From positions 150,408-214,407 of the forward strand of contig CANQLP010000001.1 of assembly GCA_947624725.1 (NCBI GenBank): a stretch of DNA of 64,000 nucleotides, written 5' to 3'. Below, piece by piece: positions 9,750 through 19,926 of this stretch (the stretch's first letter is position 1; each line of letters begins with the position of its first letter). The position numbers were made by a program, and so were the translations under genes. The DNA comes from an uncultured Clostridia bacterium. Lineage in GTDB: Bacteria > Bacillota_A > Clostridia > TANB77 > CAG-508. Under the pieces are notes generated by a model. It saw only the letters and a program-made list of their open reading frames with translations. It was not told the DNA's origin and ran no database searches.

Positions 9750-10551
9750 TTATCCATCTAAATACACATATACTATTTCTCTTTTTACTGGATCTCTTAA
9801 TTCATTTGGAGCATATAATCTATCTCCACCTTCATCATCTGTCCAATAACTATTTGTATCATAAAGTATTAAATGTTCAGTAAATCTAGCATTTCTATAT
9901 TTATTTACTATTCCATTTCCTTCACCCAAGCAAGCTACATGATTTTCAGAATTTGCACCTGCCTGTGAGCCTGGATTTGCAATACTAAAATATGCTGTGA
10001 TTCCGTGATACATCTGAATCTATCCTTTGAGCTGTTAATGCTTCCAATCCATTCCAAGGGCAATCACATTCCTTTGGATGATAGTTGTTTGGTTTCTGCT
10101 TATATATCCTCTTAAATAAAGTATATAATTCATCAACATTATTTAATTTTCTTGCACCTACTGGTTCTAACACATAGTTTATTTCTTTTAGAACTAATTC
10201 CTTTTGAGAAACACTTCTGTCATTCCAGCTTGTGCAAAGAGTTTCAGTTTGCCTATCAAATCTTGTGATAATCTCTCCATTTCGATCTATTAATGTAACA
10301 GCCATACTTTCTGTAAAATACCTATACATTGTAGGTATCATTTGTTCTAAGGTAACTATCCTATTCCCATTTTGATCAACAGTATTCATATCACTTTCAT
10401 AATACTCATAATAAGTTGTAGGATCACTTTCAGTTATTAGATATTCGGCTGTACTTTGTGCAAGACTTGCTTGTCCAAAAAGAAGAGCCACAGCTACAGC
10501 AAAGACAAAAACTGCAAATATTATTTGCATTATATCTGTCGCATTTTCCAC
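9750..10551 (-). CDS. pilin-like anchored protein of the Tad-like locus, one CGG+1 site
   Basis: Start GTG at 10551 behind AAGGAT, giving MENATDIMQIIFAVFVFAVA, the same MENA start as its neighbours. A hydrophobic segment at residues 8-30 is followed by a soluble domain with CDCPW. The frame breaks at DSDVS-CGG-A (10003-10005); skipping the C gives DSDVSGITAYFS and an open frame to a total of 266 residues. Homologs would be needed to confirm the Gly. Confidence 0.75.
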
Positions 10552-10589
10552 TTTTTTTATCCTTTCAAGTTAATATAGATAACTTAAAT

Positions 10590-11009
10590 TTAGTGAGTAG
10601 TATTTGTTGACCCAGAACCTGCAGTTATAGTAACTGATTTAATTAAGGCAGTTGTAGGATCACTTTCAAATGTTATTGTATAATTAGATGTTGCTCTAAC
10701 TGCTGAACGAATTGCATCTGTAGTTGTTTCATTATTTGGTCCTTTTACTGTTACTTGGTGATCTTCATCTCTTGAAGCATTGCTTGAAGCTATTCTTGTC
10801 ATTAATGTTTTTACTTGTGAACCCTTTTGTACTCCTTCAAAGCCTGTAAATTGTGAGTTAAATGCTTCAATTTCTTGTGCGTTCATAGTTTCAGTTGCTT
10901 GTCCTGTAAGACCTTGTGATGAGCTTACAACCATTATTCCTATACTTATTAATATAATTGAGATTAATATGGCTCCTGCTATAATTAGAGCCTTTGATGC
11001 GTTTTCCAT
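10590..11009 (-). CDS. leaderless pilin-like protein (MENASKAL family)
   Basis: 139 residues: MENASKALIIAG followed by a hydrophobic helix to about residue 30, then a small soluble domain rich in Thr, Ser and Asn. GGAGG precedes the ATG. It is the shortest member of the MENA(S/A)KAL set here (others at 11620-12121 and 12142-12705) and so a candidate major subunit. It has no cleavable leader. Confidence 0.75.
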   Translation of the reverse strand: MENASKALIIAGAILISIILISIGIMVVSSSQGLTGQATETMNAQEIEAFNSQFTGFEGVQKGSQVKTLMTRIASSNASRDEDHQVTVKGPNNETTTDAIRSAVRATSNYTITFESDPTTALIKSVTITAGSGSTNTTH

Positions 11010-11109
11010 ACAAATTTCCTCCTTTGTTTTATTTCTAGTTTAATTTTAAATTTTTCTTTATTTATATTTTAACATTATTATTTATAATGTCAATATTAAA
11101 ATCTTATTT

Positions 11110-11565
11110 TTATAATTCTAGTTGCTTTATTGTTATCTTTGATATTCTTCCTTTTTCATTGTATTCAAACGATTTACACTCAAATTCTGTTAATGAAAAA
11201 TTTGTTATAAATCCATCTAAGCCTGCTTTTTCTAGTCTTTCCATTGGATATTCTAGTTCATTAACTTTGCCTTCTTCATCTGTACTTAAAAAAATCAAAT
11301 TAATCTTTATACAATAATTTCCATCGTCTATATAATTTCCATCACTATCTTTTTGTATTTTATTCTTTGTATTATTGTCTATTGCCTTGTTTATCATTGT
11401 CATTACATCTGCGCCATAAATTATCTTTTCGCCATAATCTTCAAAACTTGCATTATATGATTTAATTTCATTTCTTATTTGATTTGCCTCACTAATATGA
11501 AGTAATATTAATATAAAAACTATAATGAATATTAATGCTAAAAAGAAAATCGTTTTTTTCATCAT
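11110..11565 (-). CDS. pilin-like anchored protein of the Tad-like locus
   Basis: 151 residues with an N-terminal membrane segment (residues 4-22) and a soluble domain. The stretch YGADVMTMINKAIDNN closely resembles YGIDIISVLNKAIDNN of the 12142-12705 protein, so the two share a domain although the N-termini differ. AAGGAG precedes the ATG. Confidence 0.72.
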   Translation of the reverse strand: MMKKTIFFLALIFIIVFILILLHISEANQIRNEIKSYNASFEDYGEKIIYGADVMTMINKAIDNNTKNKIQKDSDGNYIDDGNYCIKINLIFLSTDEEGKVNELEYPMERLEKAGLDGFITNFSLTEFECKSFEYNEKGRISKITIKQLEL

Positions 11566-11619
11566 ATCTCCTTATATTATAGCATATTTTCAGCTATATT
11601 GCAATATTTTTACAAAATT

Positions 11620-12121
11620 TTATGTTATTCTAAACATTGTCATAGTTATATCTTTTATCAAGCCAGTTCGTGCTTCATATTGAATATTTTTACTTTCAAA
11701 TGTAAAATAATAATTCTCTGGGTCTACTATATCTGAAAGCAACTGGTCTGCTACTACTGAATCATTAACTATATAAAAGTTTATATTTATACCACTTATA
11801 TGTGCTCTATCTATAACATTCAATGTAATTTCATTATTATATTCATTTGTTTGATTCCATTCTTTTATTGAATTTAGTATAGTAACAAATTCGTGTAATG
11901 ATAATGCATTTTCTATTCCTCTATAGCCTTCTCCTAAAAGTCGATCTGCATACTTTTCATATTTTGCATTATATTCAAGTATTTCGCTTTCATTTAATCT
12001 ATCATACATATCATTTGATGTCGCAGCAAAATAAGTAAATTCATATGCGAATACTGATAAAATTATTACTCCGAATTAATACGCTACCAGCAATTAACAA
12101 TGCTTTCGCTGCATTTTCCAT
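11620..12121 (-). CDS. leaderless pilin-like protein, one CGG+1 site
   Basis: Start ATG at 12121 behind GGAGG, giving MENAAKALLIAG. In the zero frame the protein would end after about 30 codons. At VLI-CGG-A (12071-12073) a skip gives GSVLIGVIILSVFAYEF, which completes the hydrophobic helix typical of the paralogs and reads on to 166 residues. The paralog at the same place reads AGGILVSLITISIF, so a small residue there is expected. Confidence 0.82.
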
Positions 12122-12141
12122 ATATGATTTCCTCCATACAA

Positions 12142-12705
12142 TTAACCATCAAGTTCTACAAATTCTAACTGATTTACTCTTCCTTTTGCAAATATATTAC
12201 TTGGTGAATTATTATAAGTTATTTTACTACACTTAAATCCTATTGTTTTAAAGTTTTTTATACTATCTTGATTACTAAATATTGGATCTATAAATTTAGT
12301 TTTTATTGTATTATCCCTTATTGTATAATTATCTTTGAGGCTATATGTTACTTTCCTGTTTGTATTTTCACCTTCAAGTTTTCCTTCGTTATATGTGAAT
12401 TTAATATTAACATAATAGTCTAAGCTGTCCGGTTGATTAGGAGCATCGTAAAATTCAATACCATATCTTTTATTATTATCTATTGCTTTATTTAATACAC
12501 TTATTATATCTATACCATACATTACATTTTTGTTATATGCTTCAAATCCTGAATTAAAAGCTAAAAGCTCGTCTTCATAAGGATTTTTTTCAGAATTTTC
12601 TGCAAATGATGTCATTCTAAAATAAGCAAATGTAAATATAGAAATTGTTATTAATGATACTAGTATTCCACCAGCAATTAACAATGCTTTTGATGCGTTT
12701 TCCAT
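12142..12705 (-). CDS. leaderless pilin-like protein (MENASKAL family)
   Basis: 187 residues: MENASKALLIAGGILVSLIT, a hydrophobic helix to about residue 28, then a soluble domain with the YGIDIISVLNKAIDNN stretch shared with the 11110-11565 protein. GGAGG precedes the ATG. It is the first pilin-like gene after the TadBC-like platform gene. Confidence 0.75.
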   Translation of the reverse strand: MENASKALLIAGGILVSLITISIFTFAYFRMTSFAENSEKNPYEDELLAFNSGFEAYNKNVMYGIDIISVLNKAIDNNKRYGIEFYDAPNQPDSLDYYVNIKFTYNEGKLEGENTNRKVTYSLKDNYTIRDNTIKTKFIDPIFSNQDSIKNFKTIGFKCSKITYNNSPSNIFAKGRVNQLEFVELDG

Positions 12706-12730
12706 ATGCTTCCTCCTTTTTTAGGGTTTA

Positions 12731-14803
12731 TTAAACCATTCCTCCCATAGTACTAAATGTAGAAGTCATGGCCATAATTCCTATTGCAACAAGTGGAACT
12801 ATCAAATATCCTACGAACAATACTATCATTGGTGCAAATCCTATAACTTTACCTATCATTCCTTTTCTTGATATTAATTTTTCGTTAGATGCTTTTCTCT
12901 TTTCTTGATAATAATCTCTTTCAGTATCTAGTTCGTCAAATGCTTCTCTTATAGGTATTTTTTCTACTGCAGCTTGCAGACTTTCTACTATTGTTATTAA
13001 TTGTGGGAATGAAATATCATTCTTTAGCGTTTCTAATGCTTCCCAAGCTCCTGCTTCATAGTTATTTACACATCTAGTAATAGGCTCTTTGAATATATTT
13101 GAATATCTTTCTATCCATTCTAGTATCATCTCAACATTTACTCTTTCAATCTTCATAAGCATCAGGATAATTGTTTGATACTGCATAACTTCATCTTCCA
13201 TCTCAAGTTGTCTTAATATCTTTTGGAAATAAAGCATCCATGTTGGCGCCATATATCCAACTGCTGCGAATACTAATGCTATTAATACTTCAAACCATTT
13301 TATATATTCACTATTAATTGTTTGTAATTTTGTATATATGCTTGATACTGTTTTATCTATTTCTTCTTCTGTCATATCATCAAAATCTTTTGTTGCTTTT
13401 ACTTTTGCTTTAATTTCCTTTTCTGTGACATCTGTTTTTCCCCTAAATGCATCAATAATTTTATTTTCTAGTTCTGTCTGTGCTAAACCTTTTTCCTCTT
13501 GCTTCTCTGTCATAGATAGTAAATCATAATCAGTAGTTGGAGTTGTATATATATAATTTATTGTTACTCTATGTAATTGTCCCATTAAGACTAATGAAAC
13601 AATAAATACCACAATTACTAATGTAAGTTTTGTTACATATATCCATTCCATTTTATCCTTTGATGCTGCATCTTTTAGTAATTTTGTAAGTGTTCTATAT
13701 TCCTTTGTTCCTTTCTTTGGAACAAATAAATCTACAACTTTTTTTATAATTGGTATCTTATATAATTTTTCCTGCCACGGGTTCTGTGTATTTTTCATAT
13801 TAGTTGTAGAGCTTGAGTCTTTTACTTTTCTTACTAATAAATAGCATACGAAAGTTAGTACTACTACTGCTATTTGCATAATCAATCCTAATTTTCCATT
13901 ATAGAATGGGCTTGTAAAGCTGAAGTTTGATAATGCCCAATTTTTTAAAGCCTCTATAAATAGAATAGGTAGTACAGCTATTACTGACAAACTTTGAAAT
14001 ACATAATCTAGTTTATCTCTTTTTAAGATTTCTATTTGCATTTCTTGTGTAATATTATTTAAGTTTTTCAAATATAATGATGCGCCATCATTTGTCTTTC
14101 TATCTCCAAACTCTCTAGTCAAATATGATATTCCTGCAAATTCTTTTAAATAGCTGTTTGGAGCTATATCATAATATTTTTCTAGTTCTTCTTCTGGATT
14201 ATCAGATATTAATATTTCGTATATTTTTTCTCCTTGTCTAGATACCTCTAATTCATCATTTTGAGATACTTCATATATTGCCTCTTCAACCATGTTATAT
14301 TCATGATATGCATGTCTTATCTCTGAAAAGAATTCAACTTGCTGTTTTAGAAGTTTATTATCTAGTTTTCCTACCATTCCTTCTATAACAGTATCTACCA
14401 TAAATACTTCGAATACAATTAAGATAGATAGAAGTAATGGGTTAGAACTTGCAAGCACAACTATCAATATTGTAAGTGGAATTATTATAAGTAATGCTTT
14501 AGTTATAATTGAAGAAGCTTGTCTTCTTGTTTTATATTCATCTTCTATGTTTATGATTTCTAGTCTTCTTCTTAATTTTAATAAGTATCTTTTAATACCT
14601 GGTATTTTTGTATATAAAACATATAATTTTTGATATACTATTTCTGATGAGAATTTATTTTTCTGTGTTCCTTTTCTTAATTCTCTAACATATTTTCTGT
14701 CTCCTCGATTTAGAGCCTTATTTATGATAACATATGCTATTATTAGTATAAATAATAGTCCTATTGCTCCACCCATTAGGTATACGAGTATCTCGTTAGA
14801 CAT
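12731..14803 (-). CDS. fused TadB/TadC-like inner-membrane platform protein
   Basis: 690 residues with two type II secretion F-like halves: an N-terminal half with membrane helices around residues 8-30, 105-140 and 285-330, and a second half with helices near 395-415, 510-530 and 665-690. In classic Tad systems TadB and TadC are separate proteins; here one long protein carries both patterns. AGGAGGAG precedes the ATG. The gene is intact with no in-frame CGG. It sits right after the CpaF ATPase. Confidence 0.82.
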   Translation of the reverse strand: MSNEILVYLMGGAIGLLFILIIAYVIINKALNRGDRKYVRELRKGTQKNKFSSEIVYQKLYVLYTKIPGIKRYLLKLRRRLEIINIEDEYKTRRQASSIITKALLIIIPLTILIVVLASSNPLLLSILIVFEVFMVDTVIEGMVGKLDNKLLKQQVEFFSEIRHAYHEYNMVEEAIYEVSQNDELEVSRQGEKIYEILISDNPEEELEKYYDIAPNSYLKEFAGISYLTREFGDRKTNDGASLYLKNLNNITQEMQIEILKRDKLDYVFQSLSVIAVLPILFIEALKNWALSNFSFTSPFYNGKLGLIMQIAVVVLTFVCYLLVRKVKDSSSTTNMKNTQNPWQEKLYKIPIIKKVVDLFVPKKGTKEYRTLTKLLKDAASKDKMEWIYVTKLTLVIVVFIVSLVLMGQLHRVTINYIYTTPTTDYDLLSMTEKQEEKGLAQTELENKIIDAFRGKTDVTEKEIKAKVKATKDFDDMTEEEIDKTVSSIYTKLQTINSEYIKWFEVLIALVFAAVGYMAPTWMLYFQKILRQLEMEDEVMQYQTIILMLMKIERVNVEMILEWIERYSNIFKEPITRCVNNYEAGAWEALETLKNDISFPQLITIVESLQAAVEKIPIREAFDELDTERDYYQEKRKASNEKLISRKGMIGKVIGFAPMIVLFVGYLIVPLVAIGIMAMTSTFSTMGGMV

Positions 14804-14840
14804 TAAAAGCTCCTCCTCTCTTACTATTTATCTTAAAAGT

Positions 14841-16817
14841 TTATTTTGTACTTGCTCTTTTAGTTCTTCTTGTTTTAGTTTCAGTTTTATTATCTTTCTC
14901 TATCTTTTCTACACCTGCATATCCGTCTTTTATTCTTACTCCCCATTTTTCCTCAACAAATTTGTCAAATCCTTCAATATCGCTATCGTCCATATTGTTT
15001 CTCATTTCTATAAGATTGGCATCTGATATTTTATTTGTTATAACATATCCGGTCATCTATATATTCCATAATATTTACATATTTATATGTTATTCTATCT
15101 GTTATCTTTGAGAAATAATGTGTTGCATTGTCCATAAATTTGTCTAATTTTTTCTCTAATGTTTTTTCATTTCTATAATCAAATGTATACTCATTCTTAT
15201 TTTCAACAGGTATACATTCTGTAATTCTCTCTATGTAACGCCTTCCTCTGAAGTCCTTTACTAAGTGAATATCAAAGTTTAATACTTGTATAACTTGCTC
15301 TTCTGCAGTTTTTTCATCAGTAAATACTCCAGTTCTAAGCATTGAGTTACGAAGAGCTGTAACTAAGTTTGGAAAAGTTTTAGCGTGGTGAGTAAATAAT
15401 GTGAACTTAGATGCAACCTGTGCTGCCTGTATCATCCAGCTGGCAACTGGGTCAGTTGCAACCTCTCCGTATGATGTTTACGGAACCATCTGTCTTTTTC
15501 TGAACATCCAATCCTTCCTGTCCAGAAACTGTTTCTGTCTCTCTAAATGATAAGATGTTTCTTGTTGGATATATTTTTCTTAAGTGTAACTCGAACGCTG
15601 TCTCTTGAACCCTTATGTTCATTGTTTCATATATATTTTCTATCATAGCCATAAGCATTGTTGTTTTTCCGGCAACCTTGCTCACCTGTTAGTGAAATAA
15701 TTCTTGCTCCTTTTACTAGATATTTTAATAAATCAATTGCATCTTCTTTACCTGAACATGTTATAATTTGTTCTAGTGTTGCACGCTTAACATCGAATTT
15801 TCTTACGAAGAAAGCCCATGTCTCTGACATTGATGGACGAACAACTACGACACGAGATCCATCTTTCATTTCATTGATTTTATAACCGTTTGAATCAGAA
15901 AGTTGTCCAGGGTTATTATATTTATATATGTTTTGGCAAACTCTCTTAAGCTCACTCTCAGTTCCAAAGCTTAAGAATGCAAGTCTAATTGATTTACCTT
16001 GGAAGAAAATCCAAATACTATCGCAAGCTCTTGGAACTTTATTCTCTAATATTTGATCAAGATAATCACCATCTGTTTGTGCAACTTGGCTTAAGAAGCT
16101 TTCAGGAAGACCTGAAACACCACCAGATACACCATCGATGTTCATATCTCTTATTTCATCAATACTGCTATATCCTTTATATGATTGATATATTCTTTGT
16201 GTAACTATGCTTAATTTATCATCAAAAGTAAGTTCTATATTTTCTTTTTCATAAATATCATTTATTTCTTCTTCTGTTATTACATAGCAAGGTTTTGCTT
16301 CTCCTGCAATATATTTTAATGTTGCCAAATTATATTTTTTAATAAGTTCTGTTAATGCTTCATATCCGAATTGCAATTTATATACATAGATTAATATATC
16401 AAATTTGTCCTGTGCTGTTAATAATGAAGGGATATCAAAAGGTATTGCTCTTGATATATTTGTTTCATTTGTTCCATATTCCTTTGAAAGCAAGTCAAAG
16501 ATTAGCTCTTTTACATATTTTTTATCATTAACATCTCCATATGTACAGCCTTTCAAAGCCTTTTTCAATTCATATTTCTTATTCTTTCTTCTTTTTAATT
16601 CTTCCTCTGATAAACCTATATCATATAAATTTATTTTGGTAATTTCATCAAGCCTTCTCTTAACAAATTCTATCATCTTTTCCAAAGTATAAGTTTTATC
16701 ATCATGTTCGACTTCTTCTTCTACTTCTTCGTTCTTTCTAGCAACTAATATTTTAACAACTAAAAATGCTGCTATAGCCAAGATTAATAAAATTGCTAAT
16801 GTATTTACCATGTTCAT
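14841..16817 (-). CDS. cpaF: CpaF/TadA-type secretion ATPase, three CGG+1 sites
   Basis: This ATPase powers Tad pilus assembly. It has an unusual N-terminal membrane segment (residues 5-25) and a C-terminal secretion-ATPase domain. Three skips rejoin it: C-CGGA at 15669-15671 creates the Walker A GEQGCGKTT; I-CGGA at 15467-15469 gives NIIGEVATDPVASWM; D-CGGA at 15049-15051 gives YIDDGYVITNK. The corrected length is 657 residues. Conserved text resumes exactly after each skip. Without the first, no ATPase could form. Confidence 0.95.
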
Positions 16818-16847
16818 TGTTCGGATTCCTCCTATCTCTAATTATCA

Positions 16848-17696
16848 TCAGATATTCATCTGTAGTTCTTGTAATTTATATATAATTGCATCTGTTATTC
16901 TTTTTAGCTCTTGTGAAAAGAAAGCTGTTCTATCATCTAGTCCTTCTAGTTTTCTTAGTCTTAGATTTAAGAAAAACTCAGACACATTTCCTTCTTGTAC
17001 TGCTTCTGCAAATAAATTACAATATGGAACTGATAGTATTTCTTTTTTTTCTCCTAATTCTCTAGAGATATTTTTAGTTGAATATTTTGATTTTCTATCA
17101 TAATTATTAACTAAAAACATTAATTTTTTAGGATCTAAAAGTTTTGTATTTTCTTTTAATTGCGATATTTTCTGTAATTCTGAATATTTCTGTTCTATAT
17201 TTAATATTACTAAGTCTGATATTTTAAGTATTTGTTCTGTAGTTGGATTTTCTGTTCCGTTATTTAAGTCTACTATAATCATATCATAATATTTTTTAGC
17301 AATAGTAAGTATATCTTTGCAAGCGCCATATACTTTATCATAATCTAAATCTTCTTTTGCCTTAGGTGCTGATAAAACAGAAAATCTATTTTTATAAATT
17401 AATTTTGTATAGTTTGGTACCATATCTGGTGTAAGACGATTAGAAAATACAAGCTTTGCCATACTTTCTATTCCAGACTCTAATTCAATTGATTTTTTAG
17501 AATTTGAAAATAGTTTTATATCTTTTTCTGCACTTGGTCCTTCATAGGCTAAGCTTAATACTTGGTCATTATATCTAGTCGATACCAATAATGTTTTACT
17601 ATTGTGTTCAATTGCAAAATATGTAGCTAATGCAATTGCTGAATGTGATTGTCCTATTTTACCTGTATTATCATTCCAAAATGTAATAATTGCCAT
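16848..17696 (-). CDS. TadZ/MinD-like P-loop protein with a degenerate Walker A
   Basis: About 282 residues from the ATG at 17696 (AAAGGA 12 bases upstream; an ATG at 17708 is possible but overlaps that site). It has a SIMIBI fold: MAIITFWNDNTGKIGQSHS where MinD has KGGxGKT, then DMIIVDLNNG as the switch region. The Walker Lys is kept but the GKT is altered, as in TadZ/CpaE proteins that place the pilus machine. Confidence 0.78.
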   Translation of the reverse strand: MAIITFWNDNTGKIGQSHSAIALATYFAIEHNSKTLLVSTRYNDQVLSLAYEGPSAEKDIKLFSNSKKSIELESGIESMAKLVFSNRLTPDMVPNYTKLIYKNRFSVLSAPKAKEDLDYDKVYGACKDILTIAKKYYDMIIVDLNNGTENPTTEQILKISDLVILNIEQKYSELQKISQLKENTKLLDPKKLMFLVNNYDRKSKYSTKNISRELGEKKEILSVPYCNLFAEAVQEGNVSEFFLNLRLRKLEGLDDRTAFFSQELKRITDAIIYKLQELQMNI

Positions 17697-17727
17697 TAAT
17701 TGATCCATTCCTTTCTAAAATTCAAAT

Positions 17728-18423
17728 TTAATCTTTCTCAATATTTCTCATAGCTTTTTTTACTTGTCCTTCGTTCACATCATCATTAAATATCATTGAT
17801 ATAAAATATGATAGATTATTTTTAAATTGAGCACTTAATTTCTTTATTGTTATCCTTGAGATTATTTGGTTTTCTATCATTACACTGTATGTACCTACTT
17901 CTATAGGAAATGTAAATATTTCACTTTCCCAAGATACTTTATATCCTAAAGACAAATAATCTAAATATTCATTTTCTTCTTTTAAGAAATTTTGAGAGAA
18001 AAGAACTTTACTCATCTTTACTGGTTTTTCAAGAGTGCTTAGTATTTCCATACCTCTCTTTAATGAGTAAAGATCAAATGCAGTTACAAAGCAGTTCTTA
18101 TAATTTTTTTCTATTTCAAACTCTTTTGTCGCTTCCACTGAATCTATATCAACTATTGCAAGATCATATGGTAAACTCTTCATGTCTGTTCCTAAATATT
18201 TTGTTATTTCATCAAAATTCTTAAACCCAACAGCCACATCAAAGCCTTCAAACTCTGTTATATATGATTTTGTTGGTTTTATAGCTGGTACTATGTATTG
18301 TAGTTTTCTACATACTGTTGTATCTACTACTAGTACCTTTTTTTCAGACATTGTAAGTATTTTTGCCATATATAATATTAAATCTGATTTATCATATCCA
18401 CCTATAAGACCTACTGTTTTCAT
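17728..18423 (-). CDS. second MinD-like protein, nucleotide site largely lost
   Basis: 231 residues with a MinD-like start (MKTVGLIGGYDKSDLILYMA) in which the P-loop is replaced, and DLAIVDIDSVE as the switch region. GGGAGG precedes the ATG. It lies between the CpaB-like and the other MinD-like gene. It may be a non-hydrolysing partner of that protein (inference). Confidence 0.7.
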   Translation of the reverse strand: MKTVGLIGGYDKSDLILYMAKILTMSEKKVLVVDTTVCRKLQYIVPAIKPTKSYITEFEGFDVAVGFKNFDEITKYLGTDMKSLPYDLAIVDIDSVEATKEFEIEKNYKNCFVTAFDLYSLKRGMEILSTLEKPVKMSKVLFSQNFLKEENEYLDYLSLGYKVSWESEIFTFPIEVGTYSVMIENQIISRITIKKLSAQFKNNLSYFISMIFNDDVNEGQVKKAMRNIEKD

Positions 18424-18447
18424 CTACATTGCCTCCCATATTTTTTA

Positions 18448-19335
18448 TTATTGAGAAAGTCCATCTACATATTGTTGTCTAGCAGTTTTTTGTTTTTCTA
18501 TTTCTTCTGCTACATCTGTTTCTATGTTTTGTAAAGATGTATCTGCATATCCTTCTAGTGCTGAATTTATTGATGTTCTTTGATTTCTAGCTGCTTCTGT
18601 ATATCTAGCTGCTAATGCGTTCTTTGCTGTTGTTGTTATATTTGGATCTGAATTCATTAAATTAATTACTCCTTGACTTGCAATATATGTTGGAGTTGAC
18701 GCATTTTGCATTCCTGCATCTGAATAAGTTGTTGCATATAAGAATGAGCCTTCCATAATGTATGATTCTACAATTGCATTGCTCATTGTTAAAATTTCAT
18801 CTTCTGAAACTTGTACCCACATTGTATTTGCATCTGATTGCATAACATATTTTTTAGATAATACTATGTAATCTTCTCCTGATGGTAATCTTAGTCTTAC
18901 ATCAACATATTCTCCATCTTCCAATTGAGATGGTAATATAACCATATTATATTCTTGTACTCTTGTATCAGGGCTTACTTCTCCACCTTCTGCAATAACC
19001 ATATCAGTTGTAACAACAGTTCCTGCGTTAGCTGCGATTTTTAATGTTGTATTTTCTGTTATATAATCTCCTATATTTGCACCTGATATTGCATTACTTG
19101 GTACACTAGAAGAATCAACTTCTTTTAATTCTCCTAATCCCTCTATTTTTTCTCCAGATTTTGCATCTTTGCTTAATACATATACTTTTCTATATTGTAT
19201 AGACTCTATTTCTTGATTTAATTTTCCTAATTGTAAAATCAAAAAAACTATTATAAGTCCTGTAATAATTAATGTTAAAAACATTCCTAATAAAAATGAT
19301 GTTCTTGCTTTTTTTTGCATTGGATTCATTGCCAT
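18448..19335 (-). CDS. CpaB/RcpC-like protein with SAF-type domain
   Basis: 295 residues: a cytoplasmic tail, one membrane helix (about 15-35), then a SAF-like domain (VYVLSKDAKSGEKI...NTTLKIAANAGTVVTTDM), as in CpaB of Tad systems, and a C-terminal helical, Gln/Ala-rich tail. AGGAGG precedes the ATG. It is the first gene of the 19.3-to-7.8 kb pilus-like operon. No secretin partner is present, as expected for a one-membrane cell. Confidence 0.78.
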   Translation of the reverse strand: MAMNPMQKKARTSFLLGMFLTLIITGLIIVFLILQLGKLNQEIESIQYRKVYVLSKDAKSGEKIEGLGELKEVDSSSVPSNAISGANIGDYITENTTLKIAANAGTVVTTDMVIAEGGEVSPDTRVQEYNMVILPSQLEDGEYVDVRLRLPSGEDYIVLSKKYVMQSDANTMWVQVSEDEILTMSNAIVESYIMEGSFLYATTYSDAGMQNASTPTYIASQGVINLMNSDPNITTTAKNALAARYTEAARNQRTSINSALEGYADTSLQNIETDVAEEIEKQKTARQQYVDGLSQ

Positions 19336-19626
19336 ATGCCTTTTCCTCCTTTAAAATTCTACATTTTTTTAAATTTAGACATAAATATTTATTTTATTTA
19401 ATTATACAATATAGCTCAAAAATATACAATATTTTATCTTTTTTGTAACGCATTTGTTAGATTTTTGTAATATTTTTGTAATCTTTTTTTATTTTTAAAT
19501 TGCTTAATTTTACATTTTTTTCTTGTTTTATTTTTTATTTTTTGGAGATTATATATATTGAAAAACGAAGAATTATGTTTTTCAAACTTATAGAAATTAA
19601 CTTTCCTAGGAGGTGAATTAAGAATT

Positions 19627-19833
19627 ATGGCAACATCAAACAACAGTAGAAAAGTAGTTCCAGAAGCAATGGACGCTTTAGATAAGTTCAAATATGAAGT
19701 AGCTAGTGAAGTAGGTGTTAATTTAAAAAACGGTTATAACGGTGATATCTCTTCAAGAGACGCTGGAAAAATCGGTGGTAACATGGTAAGAAAATTAATA
19801 CAAAAAGCTGAAAACCAAATGATTGGTAAATAA
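19627..19833 (+). CDS. alpha/beta-type small acid-soluble spore protein (SASP)
   Basis: 68 residues matching the SASP family: ALDKFKYEVASEVGV (the GPR protease site region) and GGNMVRKLIQKAE. It coats and protects spore DNA. AGGAGG precedes the ATG. The 290 bp between it and the divergent CpaB-like gene is AT-rich; I see no further gene there. A terminator follows. Confidence 0.95.
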   Translation: MATSNNSRKVVPEAMDALDKFKYEVASEVGVNLKNGYNGDISSRDAGKIGGNMVRKLIQKAENQMIGK

Positions 19834-19887
19834 GTTTTTTACTAGCATATAATTTTTGGCAAGGGTATAAATTCGGTCTTTATACAT

Positions 19888-19918
19888 AAAGGCAGGGTTT
19901 CATGCCCCTGCCTTTTTA
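19888..19918 (+). terminator. terminator of the SASP gene
   Basis: The stem AAAGGCAGGG/CCCTGCCTTT with a short loop and a TTTTT tail lies right after the spore protein gene. Confidence 0.85.
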
Positions 19919-19926
19919 CTATTATT

